DNA of 30,860 nucleotides from the NCBI GenBank assembly GCA_964635325.1, contig CAZWOL010000040.1:1-30860 (forward strand), in the 5' to 3' direction. This stretch comes from BOG-1112 sp964635325. Lineage in GTDB: Bacteria; Bdellovibrionota_B; Oligoflexia; Oligoflexales; Bog-1112. Positions 22,086 to 29,664 of the stretch are shown piece by piece; the stretch's first letter is position 1; every line of letters starts with the position of its first letter. The position numbers and the translations under genes are program-made. The notes under the pieces were generated by a model, which ran no database searches, was not told where the DNA came from, and was given only the letters and a program-made list of their open reading frames with translations.

Positions 22086-22628
22086 ATGAGATTCTCATTA
22101 GCAGTTTCGATCGCCTTGACTATGTCCTCAGGCTTGCATGTTGCAAGTATAGCTTCTGCCAATAGCGAGTTTTCAGCAACCTCAGAATTATCAGAAAAAA
22201 AATCGGACACCGACCAAAGGTCTGCTCGAGTTTTGTTAGCGGCTAAGGGAAAGAATGGTAAAAATTCTAAGAAATTCCCCCCTCGTCATCATACTCACAG
22301 TCCAACACCATCTCCAACTCCAAGCGAACACTGGACTTCTGATTTTGACGGCTATTGGCATTCACATTATCAAATTTACAGCAGCCACCAAAAAGTTAAC
22401 GCAGAGCTCTCAATAGATGGCGATCATGGTACTTACCGAACCAAAAGTTTTACCGGAAATTTATATAACATCACCTACCATGACTCATGGATGGAAGGTC
22501 AATGGTATGTAGGTTCTAAATACGGTTGGTTCAAGTTTGAAATGGATATGCACTCACATACTTTCTCTGGAACATGGGGTTACTATTCAAATACCGAAGC
22601 AGCAGGATCTTGGGACGGCAGTCGCTAA
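22086..22628 (+). CDS. Secreted protein with Pro/Ser linker and Trp/Gly beta domain
   Basis: The protein has 180 residues: a signal peptide (1-~25, ASIASA-NS), a Ser/Glu/Lys-rich segment, a basic KGKNGKNSKK stretch, a PTPSPTPS linker and a C-terminal domain of ~100 residues rich in Trp, Tyr, His and Gly. That domain has the repeating pattern GxYxxxxFxGxxY, GQWYVGS, FSGTWGYY, GSWDGSR, which suggests an antiparallel beta barrel or sandwich of lipocalin-like type. AAGGGAG precedes the ATG. The gene follows the kinase gene by 133 bp in the same direction. No family is recognised. Linker plus compact beta domain is a common layout for secreted binding modules. Confidence 0.7.
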   Translation: MRFSLAVSIALTMSSGLHVASIASANSEFSATSELSEKKSDTDQRSARVLLAAKGKNGKNSKKFPPRHHTHSPTPSPTPSEHWTSDFDGYWHSHYQIYSSHQKVNAELSIDGDHGTYRTKSFTGNLYNITYHDSWMEGQWYVGSKYGWFKFEMDMHSHTFSGTWGYYSNTEAAGSWDGSR

Positions 22629-22775
22629 TAGCTGTTCTATGAGGAATATGACAAAGTTTTTGGCCTAGATCTCAGTAAGTTCCCAGTCTGCTGACGTTTA
22701 AATAGATTTTGGAGTCAATAACTCAAATCTGCCATCATTATTCTCCCAGTTATTCTGAATTCTTAGAATAAAAGC

Positions 22776-22784
22776 TGCTATAAA
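22776..22784 (+). promoter_or_regulatory. Candidate extended -10 promoter before the HExxH protein gene
   Basis: TGCTATAAA fits the extended -10 pattern TGnTATAAT. It lies 65 bp before the ATG at 22849. No good -35 is seen, as is allowed for extended -10 promoters. The small inverted repeat ATTCT-GAATTCT-TAGAAT lies just upstream (22752-22769). Confidence 0.4.
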
Positions 22785-22848
22785 TTCGTACAAAAATAAG
22801 TTTCTATGCTACAAAAATAGCCTATTTCTACTGATTAGAGGGGGTTTT

Positions 22849-24903
22849 ATGAATTTTTTTATCAAAAATTTTTGCTTTGTTTTTTCATTTTTCTATATAA
22901 ATGCATTATATGCTGAGCAAATGCGTCCCCTCTTGCCTAATATTGATCGAATTTGCAAAGAGCCACAGGCTTGGGTTCTTGAGCTTGCAAAGAAACATGA
23001 TGAATCCTTTCAAGCTAATCCTATTTTAGTAGATGGAGTATGCCCAAGTTTTGAAAATCCACTGATAAAAGATTTCGTGAAAATCGTTTGTGAGTGTCTT
23101 GCTCCTGTTGCTGCTTCTAAGTTTTCTGAAAAAATTGAGTTTAGAACTATCGAGATAGCAGATCTTCATGATCGTGTTGGTCCCGATGTTGCTAATTGCG
23201 CTTCTTCGCTTGTTTCAATATTTGAAAGGATGATAGGAACTGAAGCAATCGAATTGAGGTTCGGTGAAGAACCATCTATATCTAGCTATACTTCTAATAA
23301 TGAAGTATCTATATCTCAGTCTGAATATGCCGATGATGGGAGGTTATTGGGTTCTTATTCGACGACCCGTACTGTAAGTCCGCTTGTCTATGTCCACCCT
23401 CTAAATTCACGAATCGACACATCCTACAAAACTCAAAAAATTATACACCTTGTTAAAAAAGGTTTTGAAGATGCTCTCTATGGAGATCGAGCCTTCATCT
23501 ATACCACTAATCAGCCATATAGTGGGTCTCAGATTCTCCCTTCTGATTTTTTGATCACAAACCTGCTGAATCTTCAAGCCTACAGAGACCCTAAGCAGAT
23601 TGATGTAGCTTGGTTTTATTTTACTGATAGGACCAACCATTGGTTGGTAGGGCAGTTAAGAGCTCTAATCCAATACGTGCTTCACCCTGACTACAATGGA
23701 AATGATGATTATCTATCTTATCTAGTAGAATGGTATGGTCATTCTATTTTCAAATACCAAAGAAATTTAAATCTTGTCCTGGAGGATATTTCGCGAGGAT
23801 CTAAGGATCGGTGGCGTACGCTAAAAATTGCAAAGCAATTGTTTATTGCTGTGCAAAATGACCATATAGATTTATTGTTTGATTCAAAGACACAGGGGCT
23901 GTTTTTAAATTTTGATGTTGAAGAGAAACTCGCTAGTTTTTTTAACACTATGAGTGGAAGTGAGATTGAAACTAATTTAGAAAAGCTCATTTCTAGCTTA
24001 GAAAATGTCGACCAATTGGATCGTCTTCGTAAAGTTCTCGACTTATGTAAAGAATCTCTTTCAGAAGATTCTTATCAAAAATTACGAAATCTTTTGACTG
24101 AGACGCGTGCCTATCATGGGTTATTTGCGATCGTGCGATGCGATGAGTCTTTTGAAGGTTGTGCGACACTTAAATATGATTTGAAAAAATACTATTTGAA
24201 TTCGGAACCTGAAGTTAAGGATGTCCTTAATGTCGCTATAAACGCTTTTTTGTACCAAGGATCATCGTGTTCTCCCATTTTTAAATTTGATTCTGCTAGC
24301 ATCAAAGGTGGTAAAGCTGGCTATTTAAATTCTGCAAGAGGTTCTTTGGGTTGTGAGGTCGTCATCCAGGCTTACCCACGAATAAGCAAGAGTTTCTGGG
24401 GGGCCTTTGTTCATGAAATGGCTCATAAAGCCTTTCTTGTCGTTTATAAAAATCAGGCAAAGCCATATCTAAATAATGATAATGAGAGTTTTGAAGCTTT
24501 CCAAAAAGTCATGCAACCGATCGAGCAGTATCTTAATCCAGATCTCTCAACCTCTGATGGTAATGCTTGGCAAAAGGTTCTATTCACTCGTCAAATGCTC
24601 GCAACGATCATCAACCCGTATAATCTGATTGCACTCCTTATGTACTACCAAGTGATAGCCGATATTCCCGTTGGCTATTTTTTGGAAGCGGAGTCTTTTG
24701 TTGATGGTGTTTTTCTAAATATGATGGGTGTTATTAAGTATTACCCAAAAGATTCATGGGATGAAGAAAATGTTGTGAGATACTATCAGAATCTTGTTCT
24801 TCATGGGCGAGATAAAACGGACAGTTTCTTTGTTGGAATGCGCGAGTTTCATCGTGATTACTTTATTAGCCAGGCGCGCAAATCGGGTTTTTTAAAAAAG
24901 TGA
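22849..24903 (+). CDS. Secreted HExxH zinc-metalloprotease-like protein
   Basis: The protein has 684 residues. A signal peptide (1-~22, NALYA-EQ) is followed by ~500 residues without a recognised domain. The C-terminal part has AFVHEMAHKAF, an HExxH zinc motif with His522, Glu523 and His526. About 90 residues later EAESFVDGVF (Glu613/Glu615) could supply the third zinc ligand, as in gluzincin-type enzymes where an ExF(A/V)(D/E) helix follows. This arrangement resembles large secreted zincins, including toxin-type ones, but overall family membership is uncertain. Cysteines in the N-terminal and central parts suggest disulfides. AGAGGGGG lies directly upstream of the ATG. The 3' end overlaps the convergent next gene by 12 bp. 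A substrate cannot be inferred. Confidence 0.7.
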   Translation: MNFFIKNFCFVFSFFYINALYAEQMRPLLPNIDRICKEPQAWVLELAKKHDESFQANPILVDGVCPSFENPLIKDFVKIVCECLAPVAASKFSEKIEFRTIEIADLHDRVGPDVANCASSLVSIFERMIGTEAIELRFGEEPSISSYTSNNEVSISQSEYADDGRLLGSYSTTRTVSPLVYVHPLNSRIDTSYKTQKIIHLVKKGFEDALYGDRAFIYTTNQPYSGSQILPSDFLITNLLNLQAYRDPKQIDVAWFYFTDRTNHWLVGQLRALIQYVLHPDYNGNDDYLSYLVEWYGHSIFKYQRNLNLVLEDISRGSKDRWRTLKIAKQLFIAVQNDHIDLLFDSKTQGLFLNFDVEEKLASFFNTMSGSEIETNLEKLISSLENVDQLDRLRKVLDLCKESLSEDSYQKLRNLLTETRAYHGLFAIVRCDESFEGCATLKYDLKKYYLNSEPEVKDVLNVAINAFLYQGSSCSPIFKFDSASIKGGKAGYLNSARGSLGCEVVIQAYPRISKSFWGAFVHEMAHKAFLVVYKNQAKPYLNNDNESFEAFQKVMQPIEQYLNPDLSTSDGNAWQKVLFTRQMLATIINPYNLIALLMYYQVIADIPVGYFLEAESFVDGVFLNMMGVIKYYPKDSWDEENVVRYYQNLVLHGRDKTDSFFVGMREFHRDYFISQARKSGFLKK

Positions 24904-25143
24904 GGATTGAATTTTCTCTTCGATGATTTCCGAGATTTCTTTGCTGCTAAATTTAAGCTTTTTTAGAGCCTTTTGAATGAGGACACTTTCCTTAAGATTT
25001 AGTTCGAGAGGATAGGTGCCTTGTATTTTGCAGATAGTTGTGATGCCAAGAGAAGGTGCAGCTTTCGTAAAAGATGAAAATTTTATCCCCTTTTCTTTCA
25101 GTGCACTATTCAATTTCTTAACATTCACTTCAATTGTTTTCAT
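24892..25143 (-). CDS. Small Lys-rich protein, possible HTH DNA-binding protein
   Basis: The protein has 83 residues, basic and helical. KLNSALKEKGIKFSSFTKAA, then PSLGITTICKIQ, has the helix spacing of a Cro/XRE-like helix-turn-helix, followed by two Lys/Glu-rich helices (SVLIQKALKKLKF, ISEIIEEKI). The similarity is only in pattern. AAGGA is well placed upstream of ATG 25143. It follows the Gre-like gene by 28 nt on the same strand and may be co-transcribed with it. Its stop lies inside the end of the convergent protease-like gene (12-bp overlap). Confidence 0.55.
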   Translation of the reverse strand: MKTIEVNVKKLNSALKEKGIKFSSFTKAAPSLGITTICKIQGTYPLELNLKESVLIQKALKKLKFSSKEISEIIEEKIQSSLF

Positions 25144-25171
25144 GGATTTTCCTTCTATTCGGTTCTAAGGC

Positions 25172-25711
25172 CTAGAAAAAATCGATGATGGTACTCTCCA
25201 TGAAATCGATTTCCTCTCCGATGTATCGACCTAGTAGTTGTTTAGCGAGGGGTGCTGTTGCCGACAAAATTTGATAGTTTTTATCGTCTATCGAAAAGGA
25301 CAATCCTCCACTTAGAGGAACAATAAAATAATATTTGAGCTGCATGGACTCAGTTTCTGTACAAACAATGGCACCTATATCAACAGTAGCATCGGATTTA
25401 AAATACCTCGGCTTGTAGTTTCGTACTAAGGATAGTTGCTGATGCAGATCCTTTGCTCGAAGGGTTTGCCCGTTCGCTAAGTAGGATAGTTCTGTGGCCT
25501 GAGTCTCGTACTTGCTTTTTGCTTCAGCGTCACGATGTGTGGAACCTATACGAGCTTGATTGGCTGCTCGAAGAGCTGTTTCGAGTTCCTTTTCAATGCT
25601 TTTGCTCAAAAGGTTTAGAAGGGTTGCTTTGAGCTGATCCTGGTTCAATGGAGATTCTTTCATGTAGGTCATGTAGGAGCTGAATTTTCGATGAATACTC
25701 TTAAGTAGCAT
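25172..25711 (-). CDS. GreA/GreB-like transcription factor
   Basis: The protein has 179 residues. The N-terminal half is a helical hairpin (LKATLLNLLSKSIEKELETA, then SKYETQATELSYLANGQ) of the kind seen in GreA/GreB-family proteins, with RDAEAK near the expected acidic tip. The C-terminal part (TVDIGAIVCTETES..YYFIVPLSGG, then LSATAPLAKQLLGRYIGEEI) matches the FKBP-like Gre C-terminal domain, including the SPLAxALLGKxxGD-type ending. True Gre factors enter the RNA polymerase secondary channel and stimulate cleavage of backtracked RNA. Here the tip acidic pair is not clearly conserved, so another secondary-channel role is possible. The start is uncertain: ATG 25711 has no good ribosome-binding site, and ATGs at residues 14 and 17 are alternatives. 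Confidence 0.7.
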   Translation of the reverse strand: MLLKSIHRKFSSYMTYMKESPLNQDQLKATLLNLLSKSIEKELETALRAANQARIGSTHRDAEAKSKYETQATELSYLANGQTLRAKDLHQQLSLVRNYKPRYFKSDATVDIGAIVCTETESMQLKYYFIVPLSGGLSFSIDDKNYQILSATAPLAKQLLGRYIGEEIDFMESTIIDFF

Positions 25712-25748
25712 GATTTGACAGTTTTTTCAAGCTTCGTATCCTGAATCA

Positions 25749-25786
25749 GCGTGCTGTTGCTGTCAAAGCAGTGATCGACAGCACGC
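25749..25786. repeat. Long inverted repeat between FAD oxidoreductase and Gre-like genes
   Basis: GCGTGCTGT (25749-25757) pairs perfectly with ACAGCACGC (25778-25786), with a further CTG/CAG pair inside the 20-nt loop. It starts 2 nt after the stop codon of the FAD oxidoreductase on the minus strand. There is no T tract, so it may stabilise the mRNA 3' end or terminate weakly. Confidence 0.6.
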
Positions 25787-25787
25787 A

Positions 25788-27389
25788 TTAGGGATGAGTT
25801 GAAAGTGCATTACGAAGAACAGCTTGACCTATGCGTACACCATCGAGTGCGGCACTGATGATACCACCGGCATAGCCTGCACCTTCACCTGCTGGAAAAA
25901 ATCCAGGATGACTTTGGGATTCGAGTCCATCATTGCGTAGTAGAGATACGGGAGCAGAAGTTTTGCTTTCGACACCAACGATAAGAGCGTGTTCGCTGAT
26001 GAAACCCTTCATGCGCTTGTTGTAGTCTCCTAGTGCAACACGCAAGGCCTCACTTGCAAATGAAGGCAGAATGCGATCAAGACGTGCTGATGTGATTCCA
26101 GGTTTGTATGTGGATTTCATTTCACCTTTCGAGGTGCGCCCAGCTATAAAATCTTCTAGGCGTTGAGCTGGTGAAAAATAATTTCCCCCACCTTCTTGAA
26201 AGGCCAGTTGTTCGATTTTTTCTTGGAAACGCATGCCATCTAGAGCATCATCACGGTAAAAATCTTCCTTGCGCACACTTACAACAATAGCTGCGTTAGC
26301 AAAACCACTGTTGCGAGCATGATAGCTCATTCCATTGATAGCAAGGTGACCAGCTTGCGCACTTGTTGGTAGTAAGTTTCCTCCAGGGCACATACAGAAG
26401 GTCCAGATGCCACGTGTCTCTGTTTGGGCTGTAAGCTTATATTCAGCAGCTGTTGGCAATTCGCAGGCGCCAAACTGAATTTGATTGATGAGCTCTTGCG
26501 GATGTTCAACACGTGCACCCATAGCGAAAGGCTTGGGTACCATTGCAACTTTCTTTTGTTGAAGCATCTTGTACGTGTCGCGTGCAGAGTGACCAATCGC
26601 AAGTATGAGATGGTCAGTAGGAATCTGTGTCCCGTCATGCAATCGGACTATGTAGCGTGCGTGTGAAGATCCTGTCGTAAAATCATCCATGCGTCGTTCG
26701 AATAGGTACTCACATCCGATATTCTGAAGTGACGCACGCATGCGCTGTGAGATGCGCATCAAGTAATCGGTTCCGATATGGGGATGAGCATCGTATAAAA
26801 TTGAGTCCGGGGCACCATAAGCTACAAACTCATTAAAGATATGTCGGATCAATGGGTGATTGCGACCGCAAGTGAGTTTGCCATCAGAAAAAGTACCAGC
26901 TCCACCCTCACCAAAACAGAAGTTGCTTTCTGGATTGAGGTGACCTTCACGGCGTAAGCGATTGCCAGTACGTAATCTTTGTTCTACCGCTTCTCCTCGG
27001 TCGACGATGATACTCTTTATGCCAGCTCTCGCTAGTGTAAGAGCTGCAAAAGTTCCTGCTGGTCCGCTTCCAATTATGACAGGCGGATGACGAAACTGAG
27101 CCTTGCTAAAATCAATGTCCTGCAAAGGATCGAGTACAGGCATTGGTGGAGCTTGTTCAAGCTCGCTAAAACGAGTTGCTAGGCTCTGCTCGTCTTCACA
27201 GCTAAAATCGACTTGAAGATGATAGACAATGCGCCCCTTTTTGCGAGCATCTAGCGATTTTTTACGGATTGTATGTGAAAGTATAGTCTCTGGAGGTATA
27301 GAAAGTTTTGTGGCAAGTGCTGAGAGGACAGCATTATCATCTTGCATAGCTTGTACGGGAATCGTCAAATCTTTAATACGGAGTGTCAT
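25788..27389 (-). CDS. COG2509-type FAD-dependent oxidoreductase
   Basis: The protein has 533 residues. An N-terminal ~90-residue domain (MTLRIKDLTIPVQ...) precedes the FAD-binding motif IIGSGPAGTFAALTLARAG and VDRGEAVEQR. Other features are CFGEGGAGTFSDGKLTCG, LILAIGHSARDTYKML, CMCPGGNLLPT and the C-terminal FAD contact FFPAGEGAGYAGGIISAALDG. This is the widespread, poorly characterised family of NAD(P)/FAD-dependent dehydrogenases (COG2509); the substrate is not known to me. The start at 27389 matches the family N-terminus, and a promoter at 27449-27476 lies just upstream. The longest frame from 27497 would begin upstream of that promoter. It is cytoplasmic and single-gene, with the Gre-like gene 76 bp downstream. 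Confidence 0.9.
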   Translation of the reverse strand: MTLRIKDLTIPVQAMQDDNAVLSALATKLSIPPETILSHTIRKKSLDARKKGRIVYHLQVDFSCEDEQSLATRFSELEQAPPMPVLDPLQDIDFSKAQFRHPPVIIGSGPAGTFAALTLARAGIKSIIVDRGEAVEQRLRTGNRLRREGHLNPESNFCFGEGGAGTFSDGKLTCGRNHPLIRHIFNEFVAYGAPDSILYDAHPHIGTDYLMRISQRMRASLQNIGCEYLFERRMDDFTTGSSHARYIVRLHDGTQIPTDHLILAIGHSARDTYKMLQQKKVAMVPKPFAMGARVEHPQELINQIQFGACELPTAAEYKLTAQTETRGIWTFCMCPGGNLLPTSAQAGHLAINGMSYHARNSGFANAAIVVSVRKEDFYRDDALDGMRFQEKIEQLAFQEGGGNYFSPAQRLEDFIAGRTSKGEMKSTYKPGITSARLDRILPSFASEALRVALGDYNKRMKGFISEHALIVGVESKTSAPVSLLRNDGLESQSHPGFFPAGEGAGYAGGIISAALDGVRIGQAVLRNALSTHP

Positions 27390-27448
27390 TGTAAAACGTA
27401 GGTCCTTCATCATGACTTGAATCGAATAGCATTCGAATGTTTGGGGCC

Positions 27449-27476
27449 ATAATACACAAAAGATGGCGGGATGCAA
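27449..27476 (-). promoter_or_regulatory. Sigma70-type promoter of the FAD oxidoreductase gene
   Basis: On the minus strand TTGCAT, a 16-bp spacer and TATTAT (5/6 to TATAAT) are seen. The predicted start near 27442 gives a ~53-nt leader to ATG 27389 and excludes the ATG at 27497. Confidence 0.5.
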
Positions 27477-27548
27477 TGACGTAAGAAGGGTGGCCAACCA
27501 TCTGATTTTATTATTTATAATCCGGTATTTTTGAGTGGTAGCGATTTG

Positions 27549-28091
27549 TTATGTATCGAAGGCCGGGCTCGAGAGTGCTGTTCGAGCATTCATAAGATCC
27601 AAATGACCTTGAATTTGTCTCCATAGATCCAATTGCTTAGCTTGCAAAAGCGATTCCATGAGGAGCTTCGGATCTATTCTTTTTTCTTTGAGCATTGGAA
27701 GCAGATGTGAGAGTGCTTGTTTTAAATTTAGTCGTGCAAGTAGATCTTCTAAACTTTTCTTTCCGTAGTCTCCAGCTTCAATCAGCCAATAAAGTGCTTC
27801 GCTATCGTTGCGTGGGATGCCGGGGTGGTTCATTTGATAGAAACGACCTAGTCTGCATTTTGCAACACGATTGCCAAGTTTTGCAGCTTCGCGGTATAGG
27901 TGTAGGGCTAACCTAAAATCATCAGCGCTCTCATGGTTTTCAACAGTTTCTTTTCCCAGTGACTGCTCTGCATCCATTTCGTGCTGTCGTGCACTTTCTA
28001 AAAAGTCTTCACTTGTTAGTATTTCACTAGCAGCCTGCGCAAGCGGTCCTAGGAAAAAACAATTTACGAGAATGAAAAGAAAACAACGCAT
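27549..28091 (-). CDS. Exported Sel1-repeat protein
   Basis: The protein has 180 residues with a signal peptide (1-~20, GPLAQA-AS). The central part has Sel1-like/TPR-type helical repeats: ALHLYREAAKLGNRVAKCRLGRFY and then EALYWLIEAGDYG, with the AxxLGxxY pattern. The rest is helical (LLARLNLKQALSHLLPML). Sel1 repeats mediate protein-protein contacts and are common in secreted effectors and in envelope proteins of host-associated bacteria. AGGAGA lies 8 nt before ATG 28091; a longer frame from 28109 has no such site. It is divergent from the DUF4430-like gene, with a 182-bp gap that contains the palindrome GCCAAATTGGC (28215-28225). Confidence 0.75.
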   Translation of the reverse strand: MRCFLFILVNCFFLGPLAQAASEILTSEDFLESARQHEMDAEQSLGKETVENHESADDFRLALHLYREAAKLGNRVAKCRLGRFYQMNHPGIPRNDSEALYWLIEAGDYGKKSLEDLLARLNLKQALSHLLPMLKEKRIDPKLLMESLLQAKQLDLWRQIQGHLDLMNARTALSSPAFDT

Positions 28092-28214
28092 CGTACTTTC
28101 TCCTATCAATGTCGTTTGTATGCTCTATCAATTTGGATATAAAGGTCTGCTAAGTTTTGTTTTCTGGCTTCAATTTCTGTGTATATTAATTCAATGCATT
28201 TAGCAGGATTCTAA

Positions 28215-28225
28215 GCCAAATTGGC
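28215..28225. promoter_or_regulatory. Palindrome GCCAAATTGGC in a divergent promoter region
   Basis: Two 5-bp arms around a central A lie between the divergent Sel1-repeat and DUF4430-like genes. It might be an operator. TTGGC here is not followed by a -12 GC at the right distance, so a sigma54 promoter is not supported. Confidence 0.3.
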
Positions 28226-28273
28226 ATTTTCCTGTGAGTTTTTGTAAGTCTTGAATGTCAATATGGGATAGTT

Positions 28274-28753
28274 ATGAAAATACGATTCTATCATTTTCTT
28301 TTGTTGCTAAATGCTATTACTGCATATTCACTTGCTGGGGCTAATCATTGCGAAGAATCACAACCAAGTACTCTAAGAGTATTAGGTGTGCAAGGTGCTG
28401 TGCTGTTCGAGACTCAGATTGCCGTGGGCGCTGAGAGTGTTGCTGAAATTTCACATCGAGTGCTGAGTGGAGCTATAAAATCTAATAACCTTCAGCAGTA
28501 CGAAGGAAGTGAGTTAGGTATTCGCTCCATCAACAATCTGGGTAGCGCACTCGAACTTATTTCAAATACGGAAATGGATGCCTACGGATGGTGTTATCGA
28601 ATAGACGGAAAACTATCGGAACTTCTTGCAGACAAGCACAAACTACGAGGTGATGAGCGACTTATCGAGTGGTTCTATGCTTATGCCCACTTTGATAAAA
28701 CGCAGTGGACCTCGATGTGTATCCCAGCCCAGCACATACCTGATGAGGAGTAG
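28274..28753 (+). CDS. Secreted DUF4430-like (transcobalamin C-terminal-like) protein
   Basis: The protein has 159 residues with a signal peptide (1-~23, AYSLAGA-NH). The mature protein starts with a beta strand (TLRVLGVQGAVLFETQIAVG). It ends with YGWCYRIDGKLSELLADKHK and GDERLIEWFYAYAHFD, which is the GWxYxxNG...L..GDxVxWxY pattern of DUF4430, a beta-grasp domain found in secreted and surface proteins, some of which bind cobalamin. Three cysteines are present (HCEE, WCYR, SMCIP). The start has a weak GGGATAG upstream. The gene is convergent with the ankyrin lipoprotein gene, 53 nt between stops. A ligand cannot be assigned. Confidence 0.65.
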   Translation: MKIRFYHFLLLLNAITAYSLAGANHCEESQPSTLRVLGVQGAVLFETQIAVGAESVAEISHRVLSGAIKSNNLQQYEGSELGIRSINNLGSALELISNTEMDAYGWCYRIDGKLSELLADKHKLRGDERLIEWFYAYAHFDKTQWTSMCIPAQHIPDEE

Positions 28754-28806
28754 AGGAAGAGTAAGGATGACGAGTTCAAATGTGCCTATCCCTCTAAAGT
28801 TGTAAA

Positions 28807-29523
28807 TCAGTTCCAGAAAGAATAAGGCATCGTCTTGTCTACAGTCTTGTTCTGCAAAATCTCCATAACCTTCGTATATCGTTCAACGTAGTTTTTGTAG
28901 TGCCTAACGAGACTGTCTCGATCTTGTTGAGTTTCTGATTTAGCTAAAGGCCTCGTCTCCAAATCTTTCAGTATGCGTGTATATTTTTGGGCGTAGAATT
29001 TTGCCATTGTATAAGCATTGTAACCATAGCTTTCTTTTATCTCGACGTCGGCCCCGCTATCTACGAGATGTTGAACGATCCCAGGATAAGCTCCGTAGGC
29101 TCCGTAAATCAGTGCCGTGTACCCACTGCTTTCTTCTTGGTAGTCGATGCTTGCTCCTTGGGCGAGCGCTTCGTCGATGTTTGCAATATCAGCTCTAGAC
29201 TCAGCTGGATCATAGGCCGCTACAAGTGCTCCTATGAGTGGGTTGAATATGCCGACGAGAATCGCAGCAGAGCTTTTAACACCATTTGCTGCAAGTATGA
29301 GCTTTTCATCAGGCGTAAGTTTCCGAGCTTTCTGGCTCCTATCTTCTTCGCATTGTCCATTCTCAACGCATTGGTTTGAGTGCCTTTGAACCTCGTCAGA
29401 GTTTTTTTTGGGCTGGTGCAGAGCTGTACCAGGTGTGTCTTTGTTAGAGCTCCCTCTTATAGGGCCGCAGGATGTCATAGAAATTAGGGTCAGAGTAGAA
29501 AGGATGATTTTTGGGTTTTTCAT
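28807..29523 (-). CDS. Ankyrin-repeat lipoprotein
   Basis: The protein has 238 residues. The N-terminus is a lipoprotein signal: KIILSTLTLIS followed by the lipobox MTSC (Cys19), so the mature protein would be lipid-anchored. A charged Lys/Glu/Gln linker (~25-70) is followed by a helical part with a hydrophobic stretch (AAILVGIFNPLIGALVAAY). About two ankyrin repeats come next: NIDEALAQGASIDYQEESSG, then YTALIYGAYGAYPGIVQHLV and DSGADVEIKE. The C-terminus is Lys/Tyr-rich and helical. Ankyrin repeats bind other proteins. AAGGA lies ~9 nt before the ATG. The AraC-type gene lies upstream on the same strand, 141 bp away. With Gly after the lipobox Cys there is no Asp retention signal, so the outer membrane is the likely site. 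Confidence 0.8.
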   Translation of the reverse strand: MKNPKIILSTLTLISMTSCGPIRGSSNKDTPGTALHQPKKNSDEVQRHSNQCVENGQCEEDRSQKARKLTPDEKLILAANGVKSSAAILVGIFNPLIGALVAAYDPAESRADIANIDEALAQGASIDYQEESSGYTALIYGAYGAYPGIVQHLVDSGADVEIKESYGYNAYTMAKFYAQKYTRILKDLETRPLAKSETQQDRDSLVRHYKNYVERYTKVMEILQNKTVDKTMPYSFWN

Positions 29524-29664
29524 GGAGAATTTTCCTTCTTGGTAAAAATTGTTTTCACGAACGAAAAACTTTTTAGCAAAAAGGAGTCCAGAATTGCCTA
29601 TCGATTCCTTAAAAAAAGGTGATGGAATGCTGAAATTAAAGCATTTTTAAGATTCGAGGAGTCG

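Noticed and set aside
27390..27497. Longer start for the FAD oxidoreductase
   Set aside because: The family N-terminus begins at 27389, and a promoter at 27449-27476 lies inside the extension.
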